Part shown: one piece after another, positions 1 through 13,304 of the stretch | Numbering within the stretch: position 1 is the stretch's first letter | Layout: every line of letters begins with the position of its first letter | The notes under the pieces: model-generated | Databases searched by the model: none | What the model was told of the DNA's origin: nothing | What the model saw: only the letters and a program-made list of their open reading frames with translations | Translations under genes and position numbers: made by a program | Assembly: GCF_001949145.1 (NCBI RefSeq) | Contig: NW_019091428.1 | Location: 596,622-660,621 of the forward strand | Origin: Acanthaster planci | Taxonomy: Eukaryota > Echinodermata > Asteroidea > Valvatida > Acanthasteridae | Reading direction: 5' to 3' | DNA: 64,000 nucleotides

Positions 1-3000
1 TAACACGACGTCTTATACTTTGAATGTACAACGTGTGGGCCTCGCAAATGTTGCTCTGTGAAAACGCAGTCAACTGTACACGACAAGGCGTAGCTGTCGA
101 ACCATTAATAACGCGACAGTGAATTAAATTTAGCTTTATTTTGTTTCTTGGCGGCAATAGCTTTATGCGACAAACGTACAACATGCATAGCCTAACTTTC
201 TTTGCACAAGGCATTACTGGAATGCATTTCTCCCGTAACAGTGTTAAAGCACATCATGGTGGAATGTTGGTGTCTTTTAGTCAGCACGCACGCATTGATC
301 TAGATTGTACATGATTTCCATATTTGATTTTTATACAACCACACCAACGAAAATGTACCCATATAACGGTAGTTCACACACTGTCACTGCGAATCATTTA
401 CTCGGCTGTTATGACATGCAGGTGTATACCCGCATAACCGCTCCCTACACTTTCAGCGAAGGGAATGACTTGATGTTTCAGATCACATATAAACATCACA
501 GACCTTTTAGAGCACAGCCTTACAGGCACTGCACGTGCGATTCTCCCCGGAGTCCATTGTGCCCGATCGCCTGCTTGGTGCCCCCCTCCGCACGGTGTTT
601 TCTTTTCACTGATGATGTGGATGAGGAGAATAATGACGATGGTGATGAGTATCTGCCTCGTCTGTATCACCCATTAGCTAAAAGCTCCAGCCACGTCTCC
701 AGTTTCCCTCTCGTATTTGGCACACCGGTTCTTTTTTTTTATGATGGAAGGGGAAGGTTCGGTATTCCTGGGATGGCTCTCGGCGAATTCTCCTCATGCA
801 CCGGGGAATGACTTCCCCCCATATACTGTTTTGTTTTTCCTTCTGGAGTCAGCTCCTCACGTCTTCAAACCCTCCCGCCACTGAGCCTGGACCCAGACAG
901 GCATGACGGAGGATAATGAAAGCGCTTACTCCTTCGGGCACTGAGACAGAGAAAGAGAGAGGGAGAGCTCTATGCTGCTTGCCTTCTCGTCAAGACCGAG
1001 GAGTGTGAGCGAAATCCCTCATGAGATGGAAATCCTCTACCTAGACTGACCTTACAGGCGACAGACTGAGCCCGTGTGCAGATCAGTGTGTGACTTGCAA
1101 GACAACAACTCCCAAGGACCCGAGGGGTGTGAACACAGTGGCAAACTCCAGCCAGTAGCCGTCATCATTGATAATACCCTCTCTCGTGAACATTAATAAC
1201 GTCGCCGTACACACATGTAAATATTCATTGCGATATTAAATGTCAAGTAAATAAATAAAACAAAACAATAAACAAAGAGGTCAAATTTTCAGCTCTCTAA
1301 AGACCTCTTGGTGAGAATAGACGGTGTAATACTTCTCTTTGAGCTTAGCACCTTAACATTATTATGAAATGACCTTTTGCAAGATATCAACTCATAAATA
1401 TTTACGACATAGATCCATTAACATCATCAGTAAACTGGCGGAGTTCTACTCCAATTAGAAAATGGTGAAAAATTAACAAAATTATTCACTGCGCACTTTT
1501 TATTCCAGTGCAAAGCGTAGAGTCCGTGTGAACCTTTTGCATTTAAAAACCAATTCATGCTAAGTCTCCTTTTAACACCGAGACGAGCGGCAGTCAATCG
1601 TCTGGCGGTTTTCAACTTTACAAGATAAACAGGTGGGCAGTTGAGTGTTTGTGGATCCACATTCTGCACATAAAATGTTGAAAAGGGGACCAATGAACTC
1701 GAGGTTTTAGTCAATTTTGTGGGAATCTGCATCGCTGGAATAGGCACTAAATTTCACAGGCACCCGTAATTGCGGAAAAGGAGTAAAGTGAAATTTGGAT
1801 TAACAAGCATCGGATTGTGAAATCTGATGCATGTAAAACTTCAACATTTAGGTACATTTTCATTGAAACTTGAATCCCTCCCCCCCCAGCTCAGTCGTTA
1901 ATTCGATTCACGGTAAAATCCAACAGGCATCCCCGATGAGGCAAGTTACCTCTTGGATCCTGAATCAATAGATATAGTCCGTAATGGGTCTGCAGTGTCC
2001 TTGATAACAATCCCCCCTACGGATATGCTTCTAAAAACCGTCCGCAGCATGGATCCATGACACGCTGGTGGCGCAACACGCACTTATCAGTGTGTTGGTG
2101 CAGACTTGTACGTAATTGTTCCAATATCAGGTTACTGTGACGCGCCATTTCTGCGTCGTGTTTTCTGTCTGCAGCTCGCGTGCTTCGATGTTTGGGTGCA
2201 GAAATGTTTACTTTTTGTCGTCTGAATGATGGAATAGTAAACCAGATCGAGCCATTAGGTGTTTCTTTTCCAGTTAGACGTACAGCTAAAGTGACACGTT
2301 AAAGAAAGCGACGAGTCACTCCATCAGTTAGTGCCACCTGGGCGAAAAGTGTCCATTTGTTGCAACTTTGATGCCATTTTTCACCCATCCAAGATGTGAA
2401 TGAGTGTTCTTGGATAACTTGCAGCATTGCGGATGACCTGAATTACACATATTTTAGCAGCAGCATGTTATAAATCTATCTATATTTAAAAACTGAACTG
2501 AAATTCTTGATCACAAACTGCTGTGCAGTAAGCACTATACTTTCGGAATGTTGTTATTCTACAAAGCCAAGCTAGCACGAAATTAAAAATTTCATCAGGT
2601 CCAAACCTTTGGTACTAAAGTTTTGATGAAATAACCGAAAATCCATTACATGGCTTCCCTGACCGAACGACAGGGTTCTCCTCCATCTCAGCGGCCTAGG
2701 TCTTTATTGATCAGCCTTTCTGGGTGACGTGGCATTGAGTTGACGGGTACCGTGTTGAGAGGGGTGCAAGGCGCGGCGTTCTGGGCTGATTGCGAAAAAG
2801 CACTCCGCCACGGGATGGCGATCTCGAAGAAGGACTCAGAGACTTTGATTAATGGACAAGGGAGATTGATTAAGACAAGCGCAAGGACGGGGGGGTGACG
2901 GCCTGAAAAGGAGAGAATCTCCCTGCACTGCAGCTTCCCGCCGTTCTGGCTGTCCACGGACTAAGGAACGTAGGGCCTGTTCGTTTCACATCACGGTCGG

Positions 3001-6000
3001 TGAACCCGAAGCAGGTTCGCTCCACCCATTAAGCGAGTCAGTGAGCCAACGTCGGATCATTGATCGCGACCCGGATCCGTGTGCCAACAAACGGACCCAA
3101 GATTACGGGATTCCTATACGAAAACCGGTACTGCACGCTGTGCTGCGGTTTTCATAGACAGCTTACTCCAAATGCCTCCAGTTGCAGCACTAAAGCCTCA
3201 TTGCTTTGCTGACTATTGTATAAAACAAGGAAAGGTTCAGTGGCAACCGTCCTAACATATGACAATTATTGTAGAACGTCCCACCAAAAGGACGCCATTC
3301 GCTGCTGATGCAAAATCGTCCCGATGTACATGTACATGTATATGCGTGGATACCAGTCTATAATCGTACGCAATTACGCATGCTGCTGAACATTCATCAA
3401 CGATTTATTGCATAAGGTTGCTTGACTGATATGGATTTCCCAGTAAGCCTGCACTTGTATAATAATCCCGTCATTGATTATAACAAAACTGGTTTAAAAA
3501 CTTCTTTTGTTTCAATGGGTGTTATAAAAACTTCAAATTCAGTCGTACCTGTTGGTTTTCATGTAACGTTTGACCCTGAAAACAGGCATCTTTAAGGTAT
3601 AAGTGAACTCGGCTTTTAATTTAGCGTGAACAAGGTACAAGCAAAGAGGTCGAGCCCACACTCCAAACACTTCCAAAGTACAACCTTTTTTCCACCTTGG
3701 GCAAAATGATTGCTGATGTACTTTAAAACTTGTGCCAGTGGTTCTTTCCAATGATATTGGCAGGGTCCACTCTGTCGTCGTACGTCTCTTGAGTGAGTGG
3801 ATCGCGAGGGATTTCGCTTCTCATCTTTCCCACCTGATCCTCTCCCCTGACCCCTATCACGCCTCCGCGCCGGGTAATGGACAGCGGGACCCGACCAACG
3901 CGATCAGGCGGGAAACCCGAACCGCCACTTTCTCCAGATTGCGGCCCTGGCGGAAGATATTTAATGAAATTAAAAGGATATGAGCTCCAGCCGAGGGAGT
4001 GATTTGGGCAAAGGATTCCATAAATAAGCACTGAATGTGGCGTTCTTCTGCCTTTCCAAACATCTGTTCACCAATGGAGGAAGATCTACAGCGGCAGTTT
4101 TTTGCAATATTAAATGCAACTGTTTAGTCGAATTGTTTCAGTTATCTGTTGTATTTTTGTCCTTAACGCAAAAAAGTTTATCATTGCGGTGATCTCTGGA
4201 AATAGCCGTTCAAGCCTCCAGCAATAGCTCTATGAACAAGGGCGACCAACACAGAACGTGAGACCTCAGCGTTTCTCAGTAGGAAACACGTTTCCTGAAG
4301 ACTTCCATTGGAACTTTAAAAATGTTGGCCATAGAACTTCAGAAAGTCCACTGGCGAACTTTATCGCCGATTGACACGGGGTGGTCACCCGCTCATAAAT
4401 CTCCTGTCGGCTTTGTCACATCTTTCGGTTCAGAGGGGAAAAAACGTAAAGCTTCCGGTAAAACACTGCGGGGTCACGCTGACAATCCAGGCATGAGAAG
4501 TGACAACCCGACATTTTCAAGTGCGCACACCTCCGTTTCTTTTACCCCTTGCACTCATTCCTTTCCTTTCCAGCGATGAAATTAGTCTTCTCGCCTCTGC
4601 GGCCGTTTCTGTCCCGCCGAAGGCCGGCAGAGTAGGGCCCGCCAGCACTTAGACCATCACTGAGTACGAAGCAAAGATGCGGAGGTAAAGAATTGATGGA
4701 GTTGCACTACGCTTCAGTGACCGCTCGTCTGTTGTTGACACTCGTCTGCATTCCTCGTCCATCTGTATGCAGTCGATGGATGCATTCCAGCATGAGTTGT
4801 ACCTGTAGTCGAGGCATTTGGTATTCTAAAACAGAGACCAAGCTCAGTATATCATACCTTCCACTTTTCTACAGATTTTTATTGGGTTAACTGCAATCAT
4901 TCAAACATTTTTTTGCATGATGTGGAAGTGCATCTTATCATACTTAATTTGAGGGAACAACAGTGCATCCCCTTTATATTATGATTTAATTGTGTGCGTG
5001 TGTACAAACCGTACCTACGTGTCAACAGATGCAAGAATGGTTTTACGTATACAATATGCGCAGCCATTTGTGCGTCCTCAGCACACAACCAACGTGTCGT
5101 CCCCGTCCGCCAGGACTGTTTTTCTTTCAATACCGGTAATTTCCTGATAATACGCACCAGCCCATCAGTCTCATCAAGGCTTGACCAAAAAAAATACACC
5201 CTCCGTGTTTACGCCACCACGGCGGGCCGGGGATATGCGCCCTGTGTTTGGATAACTTTGCAGCTGAACTCGACGACGATTCCTTCCCCCGACATTGTTG
5301 TTCCTGTAACTCGTCGCCCGCAGCAATGTTTGCTTTTGCGAGGAGTTGTACGGTTCGCGTTAATTGAGGGATCAACAGATACCTATAAATCGTCTGTCCG
5401 TATCTATCGGTAAATAGAGAGTATCTGCAAACATTTCGAATGCCTGCCGAATATACACAAAGTCATGTTTGAAGGCAATTGTCACAGCAATTTATGGAAT
5501 TTTTTTTTAATATGCCAGGTAGGTGTCTGTTACAGGATAAAAAATTCTGAGATGTAGGAATTAAAAATTGCACGACTGTAAGAATTGATCATATATCTTT
5601 CGCCCAGAAGTACGAATTATCTGCACATGCACTGATTAGTGGGAGAAACGGTACTGTCCTATGCTTCATTCTTTGCGCTATACACCAGTGCGCATGGACA
5701 TTAAATTAAAAAGAAGGTTGTATGTTGGTCGATTCTAATGCGACAAAATGTCCTCTTCGGCCGGCCTTTTTTCTCACAACGGCAAACCAGGTGATGTTAT
5801 TACTTTGTGTGATGTTATTTTGGAGTGTACCGTCCTGCCGATGTGCAAACGGTTTTCTGCCATTTGCTAAGAGATCGATCAGCGATTACGGTGACAGAGC
5901 AGCATTAACAGAGGCGCGCGGACCTCCGCTTAGCGTACGTCGGCAACGCGAGTACTTCTGTCTTGCCATCACGGGCTTGTACATGTAGATGCTTCGCACA

Positions 6001-9000
6001 GTGATCTCGAGCATTACAGCGTTGAAGATTCAATTCGGGTAGATGCCCCTTCTGTTCCGTTCACCGAATCTGCGGATGACAGGCCGAGAATGACGACAGA
6101 TGATGCGCGATGCAACACCCCCTCTCTCCTCCCTTGGGGCTTAAAAAGAGGGTGGATATCGCAGACAGAGATTTGATTTCTCTATTCGGCGAGAAATATT
6201 ATATCTTCAGCTGTGATGTTCAGTCGTCAAAGCTTTCAAATTGTTGGACGCTAAGAGTATCCCTCAACGGCGGATACATTGTCAGTTCTGAAAGGTTCCC
6301 TTCTCGAAAGACTTTTGAATGGGTATTTTAGGAACAACAGAAGTTACAATGCGGTCTTTTCATTTATCGAGTTTCACATTGATCTGTATAATACTGTTGT
6401 GTCAAGGGATCTTTGCACTGTTGAGTTCCAAGATTAGATGCATTGACAAGCTCTGGCTGCGCCAGGGTGTGGTTTTTACGCAGGGATTTTTATCCAGGGG
6501 AAAAATCACTCTTTCCCGAGGAAGGCATATCCAGGGAAGGCAAAACACTTCTGATTTGTCGATTTTTTTAGCAAAGTGGTGATTTCCATCCCTTTCATTC
6601 TCTTTTCCCATTTCTTTCGTTACCCCTTATTTCCTTTGTTAAAAAATTGTATCCGTTGCTTACCCAACTTTTGATGCCTATGGTGAAATAGTTGAAACCT
6701 GTATAAAAATTCTTGTTGGTGAGATCTTAACATTTAAAATTGGTGAGAGACTGCATGGTGATCAGATCTTTTCTGTAGGGGTCCCTCGTGAGTATCGAAA
6801 AATCTTAATCAAACCTAAGGCACAAACTGATGTGCCGAAGCTGCGCTGAAAAAAATGGGCATTTCTGGCCAACTTAATTCTAAATTGGTGTAAATATCAA
6901 TTTCCCAACTTCTGGTCACACGGTGTCCAACTGTTGTGTAATTTTTTTGAAAGTGACAAACTTTTGTTCTAAAAATTACCATCAGCTGGATAATTCACCT
7001 TTGCCAACATCTCATGCTTCATCAGTATTCATCTAGGGATCGAGGCAGTGTCATTGGGGGAACTCGTGCTGCATTCAGTTGTATGCGACATAATCTCCGT
7101 GGACTCATTTTTTACATAGGCCTACAAATTATTATAATTTGGTCAGACTCTCGATGCTAGATGAACGTATGTATCGTATTGACACGCTGGCGACCGACAT
7201 GAATGCCTTGCCACGTTACCATGGTAATCAGCCCCGACACGATCCATCTTTTCACCTGTGATAAGATCAGGAGAGCTCAGTTGTCATTTCATGTTGACCC
7301 CAACGATTTCGTGTCGCTTTCACACATTCGGATATCTTCCATAACTTCAATCTTGCAGCTGCCGATTACTGGATGCCCGCAATTTGCTTACAGAGCCTTT
7401 CCGACTTAGGCCTATTGTCCGTGTCAAAGAAAAGAGCAAAGGAGCTTAGTAGAGGAACCGAATAAAAATGTATACAGGACAAAGAAACGATGTGTACCTG
7501 CTGAGTGAATGTCGCTCCATTAAATTAATAAACACGGTGACAAAATTTTCATCGTGTTTTTGATCTCTTATACTCATGTGAATTCACCTTTTGAGAAACA
7601 TGACTAAAATGTAAAACTGTATTCAATTACATACACCACAAATAGTAACGTAGCCCCAGCTATACAACGCACGTGCAAAAGTATGATGATTCTTTACATT
7701 AAGTACCGGTAATGGTGGCTGCCATAGACTAAAGTGCAGTGATCTGTGTATTTTTATAGATATTAACAAAAAGATTACTATTGCCTCTTTCAAGACTTTT
7801 TTCCATTCGGAGTTGGAATTTTTGAAGGAAACGAGTTTCGTGCAATAGTGGATTTAGAAACCAATTTCAGCACAGAAGTGTGACATTACCAGTACCGACA
7901 GCATAAATAGTCTGCGCGTAGCAGTTCTTAGCATTGCACCATAGGCCTACACTTGCTTACGACCGTAGGTGTTTTTATACTTCACCAAACCCTCAATAAG
8001 AGCAATAAACATCTTTGAAACTTAACAATTCACAGTGATTCCTGGGCAGCGGGGCTGCCTCAGTGATAGCCAAATATAGAAACTCAAATACTCAAGCGAA
8101 TGCACTCTGAATAATGCATGTACACAGCCTATATGGTCCTATCTTTGGTGCTTTAACAGCAAGAACCCCAGTCACTGTAGACTCCCTGCTTGCACTGCAT
8201 GTCGCAATGCCCTGACGAAAATGGAATTTCAGCCGAGAAAATATCAAGGGTAGCCGGACTTTCGAACCGAAAACGGTACACGAACACAAAGTTTTGCCAG
8301 ACGAATCTGTTTCCTTGGCTATCTCCATCAAACTGCGCGGAGGTATTGCAGTGTCTCGCTTTTAAGTTTGTGCGGTTATGGACGGTATCACCAACCGGCT
8401 TCAGCCTTCGACGGATAGACGAAAGTTCAAGTTGAACTTATTAAAAACAGAATGTCTACTACATGCTTTCGACAATGCAATGCATGGTACTCACACTTAT
8501 TGGCTGAGTGCTTGCAAAGCTTGTTGGCCTTCTGTTCTCACTCTCACAGAGTAAACAACTTCATGCATTTTGAGTTGTAGCCAGACGACTTGATGGTCTC
8601 TCTTCTGTCTCCAAATTGCAGTTGCAGGAGTGGTTATGCGCATGCACCGAGTTGCGTAGGCAACAGGTTTGTCTGCTGCCACCACGAGTTCGAACCCCCC
8701 GTGTTGTTTCGATTTGGTAATAATCGATGACCATTACGAGTATCCCCAACATACCGGTATTTTCACTGGGACACGTAGGTTCATTCTTTTCATCATAATA
8801 TAATTAGGTAATTGGCCTTCCTAAACGAATCACTGTCTTTCCCTTCGAGGTGTTCAAAGCAGAAATGACCCAACTACGATAATTAGCAAATCATCACGTT
8901 TAATTTCCACAAACCGGCATTCTGTGACGTAAAGTTTATCACATCAGCAATGATTTACAGAATAACTCCTGTGTGTCGTTATTAAATAGGAGGTTAAAGG

Positions 9001-12000
9001 TTGTTATCACAGACTTCATTCTAAAGGTTAGAGACTTTGCCATCCTCTTGTTGTTACATGAACCAAGCAATCTGCACGCAGTTTTAATAATAACCGCCTT
9101 CCTTTTTCAGTAGTAAAATAGTGCATGTCAACTTCTTTACATGTTCGTAACTCGCCAATTCATCTAAGTGAACAGCTCGGACATCGATCTCCGACAGTGC
9201 CTAGTAACCAGAGCATTTTTTTGTTGTTGTGTCTGGAATGAAACCGGGATAGATTGCGTCACAACAGTCAGACAGATTGAAGGGTTTGCTTCAGAGCTTT
9301 TATAGAACAAAGAGGTGAATCTTGTTTGAGTGCTTGCACTTTTGCTTCATGGTTCATCGCTCCGTTCCCCTATAAAATATTTTTGAATTCCCATATAGAC
9401 TTACCTGCAGGGCGTCTAATGGATCCTAAAAGCTCTGTACTTGCTTTTTGTCACGGTTCATGGAGCCTCAATCGAGCTGTGGCCGCGTTCGGAATGGAGA
9501 CTGTGTATACCTTGTCCTTTAAAGCTGACTGCCTCCGGTTAGTACGTGTATATCGCACGATGACTTGAGGTTTTAATAAAAAAAATTGCCCGACGAGCAG
9601 ATTATAGTAATTCACGCTTTTCTTGATCACCAGCAGGGATTTTGCTTTGCAGCTTTAAACCGAGGTTTGATTGGTGTGAAGCCCAAGGAAAAAAATGTTG
9701 AATGCAGCTTATCTGCGGACTCTTGAAAATCGAGACGGAGTTGTTCCAGATCTGCGGTCCAAATCATGGGCAATCTCGGTGGCAGGGTTTGCACGCGCAA
9801 GCCTTCCCTGTCCCACAACGATGCACCAGCTCATCAGAAAGCTTGGTCACGAACTGCCCTAGCGAAGCCTGGCATTTATCACCATGGGCAAAGAAATATC
9901 CAAGGCAAGAACACGCATCGCAACACAACTACACCAGCCACACACGCCGAATCAAAACCCACCAAATAGCGCCAACTCCCCCAGAATCGATGACGTCATA
10001 TTGATTTTTGGCGGCACTATTTTGACGCCCGTGACGGCAACGGAAGTCGCAGCCTTCGAGGGGCGCAGCGCGGACGGCAATGGGTGAATTGACGAGAGTC
10101 GCCCCGCCAAATAGCCAGGAAATTTGGAGAAGGGATTACCACGAGGGCCTTCGCCTTCATTTAATAGTTGCCGAATCGGCTCAACAGTATTTTAATTTAA
10201 TGCACATCCTGTGGCTAAAAATTGGATAATGGTAATTAATTACTAGGAAATTTCTTGATCAGCAATGTGAACATGATGATGAACAAATTATACGTGGCTT
10301 ATCACACGGTTTGGTAGTGGTGCACGTGACATAGCTTTTAAAGGTGAATGGCCATTTTTAAGTATGAGCACCTGTACAATGCACAATTTACAATTTTAAT
10401 AATACGCAAAAAGGCAGGCTGCAATTCGGTCGAGTGGTCAGCTTTTTAAAGCTCCTGCTTGATGTGCATTTTTTAGGTAACTGCGGCGTTAACTCATCAA
10501 CTGGTTTATTTTACATTACCTCAAAATATTCTTTAGGCCCTGTCTCTTTTAAAGGGACCACCCACTCAACGCCTCCCGTCTAATGATCTAGCGAATGGAG
10601 CTTTTCAACAAAATCACGCTAGTCCGCCGTTCATTCTTGCTGCCATCGACGTGATCGAGCCAACGCTTGCGCGGTGTTGAAACTGAAGAGCGCCGTTTTA
10701 TTGAACCGCGCGGGCGAGAAAGAAAAGCCAGCATTCGGCCGGATTCCGGTCCAGGTGGAAACCGTCTGATGAAGGGTCGAAACAGGGGTGCGGAATAGAG
10801 ATCGAGGTGAACGCGTGCTGACATTGCACACGGTGGAGATGGGAAAGGGCTTGCTTGTGAGGTAAATACTGTGATCGTACTATAGACATGACGGGTTAGA
10901 CCTATCGGGATGCAGTCGACCAGACAGATGCTAGGTTGTTGCGCATACAGTTCTAGTATAGTTTCTTGCGAGCAAGGATACTTTAAAGTAGTTTGTTACA
11001 CATGTACGTAGTCTTTTCCTCACGCGACTGCAGCCAAACTCGGAGTCCTTTTTCGTCATTAGTGTTCTATTATTGCTATCATTAATTACCCTTATGTGCA
11101 CTATATCGAATTGGTTCAGTTTGACAAATTCATAAATAGGACTATAAGCAGAGCAAAAAGCAATGGCCAGCAAGATGGCATCTATGCAAGCCCTCTGTAA
11201 GACGCAGCCTCGGTGTCAGAAGCCAACACAAATCATTTCGATGAGTCATTTGCATTTTTGGGAAGGAAACAGATGCACAAAAACCAGCAAATCGCCGATA
11301 AATTCTTGATGAACAGGAAAGCTACATGTTCATGCGTAAACCTACCTTAAACCCCCTTTGTATGAACTCATCATTTTTGTAATGCGGAAATCAATTGTCC
11401 TGTTTTGTTTGAAGATGAGCAATAAACGAAGCCTCATGGCTTCAAGAGGGGAAAAACATGAACAGAACTTGGAATTCTCTGAAGAGTTCAATGGAAAACA
11501 GGTGATCAATATTTCTGCAAGACAAGAAAGCAAGATTCCCTCTTAAAGCTCAGGCTCTCACGGAGGGACTATCATTGCAACAGTTTCGACGTGTCTTACT
11601 CGTTGGATTTGAAATACCGAGACGGAGCCAGATAGGGCTAGGCTAGGGTGGAGTAGTTGTCAAAGGGGAGGGGGTTAATAGGCGTGTATGTTTTTTGTTT
11701 TTAACTCTCTCCGTTTTAACCCCAACCTCAGATAATCTGCCAATGAAAAAATAACAGAAAAACCAGGACACCGTTTTTCAATTTCCTCGATGAATTCATG
11801 GAAGTCGACGGCTGTAAATAATTAAACGCTAATTGCCCTGTGATCCCAGGTGATTTTTGCTACTTAAACTAATGTTTGCTCGCAGGCACTACTCTCCAAG
11901 TCGCAGTAGAAACAGCATTTAGTTTGTTTTGGCGGGCAAAAGCCGTCAGGGCGGGTAATGAACAAGCAATCTAAACACTGAGAAAGACCCCTTTGCTCTT

Positions 12001-13304
12001 AAAGCAGACGAGGCGTGTTTTCTTTTGTCTTAGCGAAACATCGACTGGCACACGGTCACCCTGAAGGAATTTAATCTCTCGCGAAGTCAAATTTCTCCTC
12101 GAAGATTTCCTCGCAGATATAGGACAGAGGCTTCATACGCGGGTAGCAAAACGTCCCTCTCGTGCATTCAAATTTACCCGCATTTCCACAGCCAAACAAA
12201 ATTACTATTGGAATTTTTGTCTCTTTTACAATCGTCTGTTTTCAAACCGAATTTGGAAATAAGTTTCATTTTTAAGTTTTCATGTTAACGATTTAGGGGC
12301 TCGTTTCAACACTGCCCCCGAATTACAACTGCGAGGAGATTTGGAAAATACGCCATTGCTTAAACAAACAGCGTTGGCATGTCCAATTGGCATGCCCAAG
12401 ACTTCAAACAGCTTACTTTTGTGTTACTTTTTGAATACAATATAACCTCGGATTTATTTCCTGTATTGTACTCTTATATTACGATTATATCCAATCACTC
12501 TCTCGTTCAGAAAACAGAAGTATCGCAAAGTATAACAAAACAGATTATATTTGGAAAAATAGCATATCATTTTATTACTTTATTCAAATTCTGAAGAGTG
12601 ACTTTAGATGTTGAAACGGAGGTCGGTTACGTTGTTTGAAATCACGGAATAATTTGTCAACACAGTCAAACTCCGATTTTTAACTAAGCAATAGTAATGA
12701 TTGTTCGCAAAATTCCAAGATATCATGGTTATGGTTCCTGTTTCGTCTTTGTTTGGGGGTCCAAAATATTGCCCAAATAATGTTACCCTTTAAGATACAA
12801 ACCCTTTTCGATAATTCAAAAATGCAAACTGAATTGAGTAATTGGTTACTCTTTCACCAGTGCAATGTATTAAGCACAATGCACCTCAGGCTACAGCCCA
12901 TCAATCGACATCTCCCGAACACAAAGAGTTCATTACCTGGGTACTTATTTTGCACTTTTGAATGACTTAGGGGTGCACTTTAAAATAGACTTGAAATCAT
13001 CTCAGAAACTGACAGTGTTTAATTGCCCACTAAACCCTGTACTCCGTTGTATGACAGCAGTGGTTCATTTATAAATAAATGCAGCCAGGCTGTTTTGTTG
13101 ACGGCACTAACAAAAACATGAATGTCTAATAACTGTCCCTCAAGTCTACTTTAAAGAATGCCATTTAAACGTGACAGAAAATTTTAAGGATTTTGAAAAA
13201 TAATACTGTGATCTAATTGAATCTGTCGGTTGAGGTAAGCCACAAATCACATTGCCTGTGACACCATGCATTACTATGATGCCAAAAAAACCAATGCAAA
13301 TTGG
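1..13304. other. Intergenic DNA, no gene recognised
   Basis: I read this stretch on both strands and found no exon series, finger motif, RNA gene or long inverted repeat that I can support. Open frames here are short (none over about 170 codons), of low-complexity composition, and lack flanking splice signals or recognisable motifs. Scattered short words such as ACATGTACATGT (about 3327-3340) and TACCGGTA match the repeat vocabulary of the rest of the window. Parts near 9.7-10.1 kb and 10.6-10.8 kb are somewhat richer in CG dinucleotides and could hold regulatory DNA, but no specific element can be named. Confidence 0.6.

Noticed and set aside
305-811. Longest ORF in the left 13 kb (168 codons)
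   Set aside because: No motif, no homology I recognise, irregular composition and no splice or start support; probably chance.
8630-8710. GAGTTCGAACCCCC, like the T-arm box of a tRNA gene
   Set aside because: No cloverleaf, acceptor stem or A box could be built around it.
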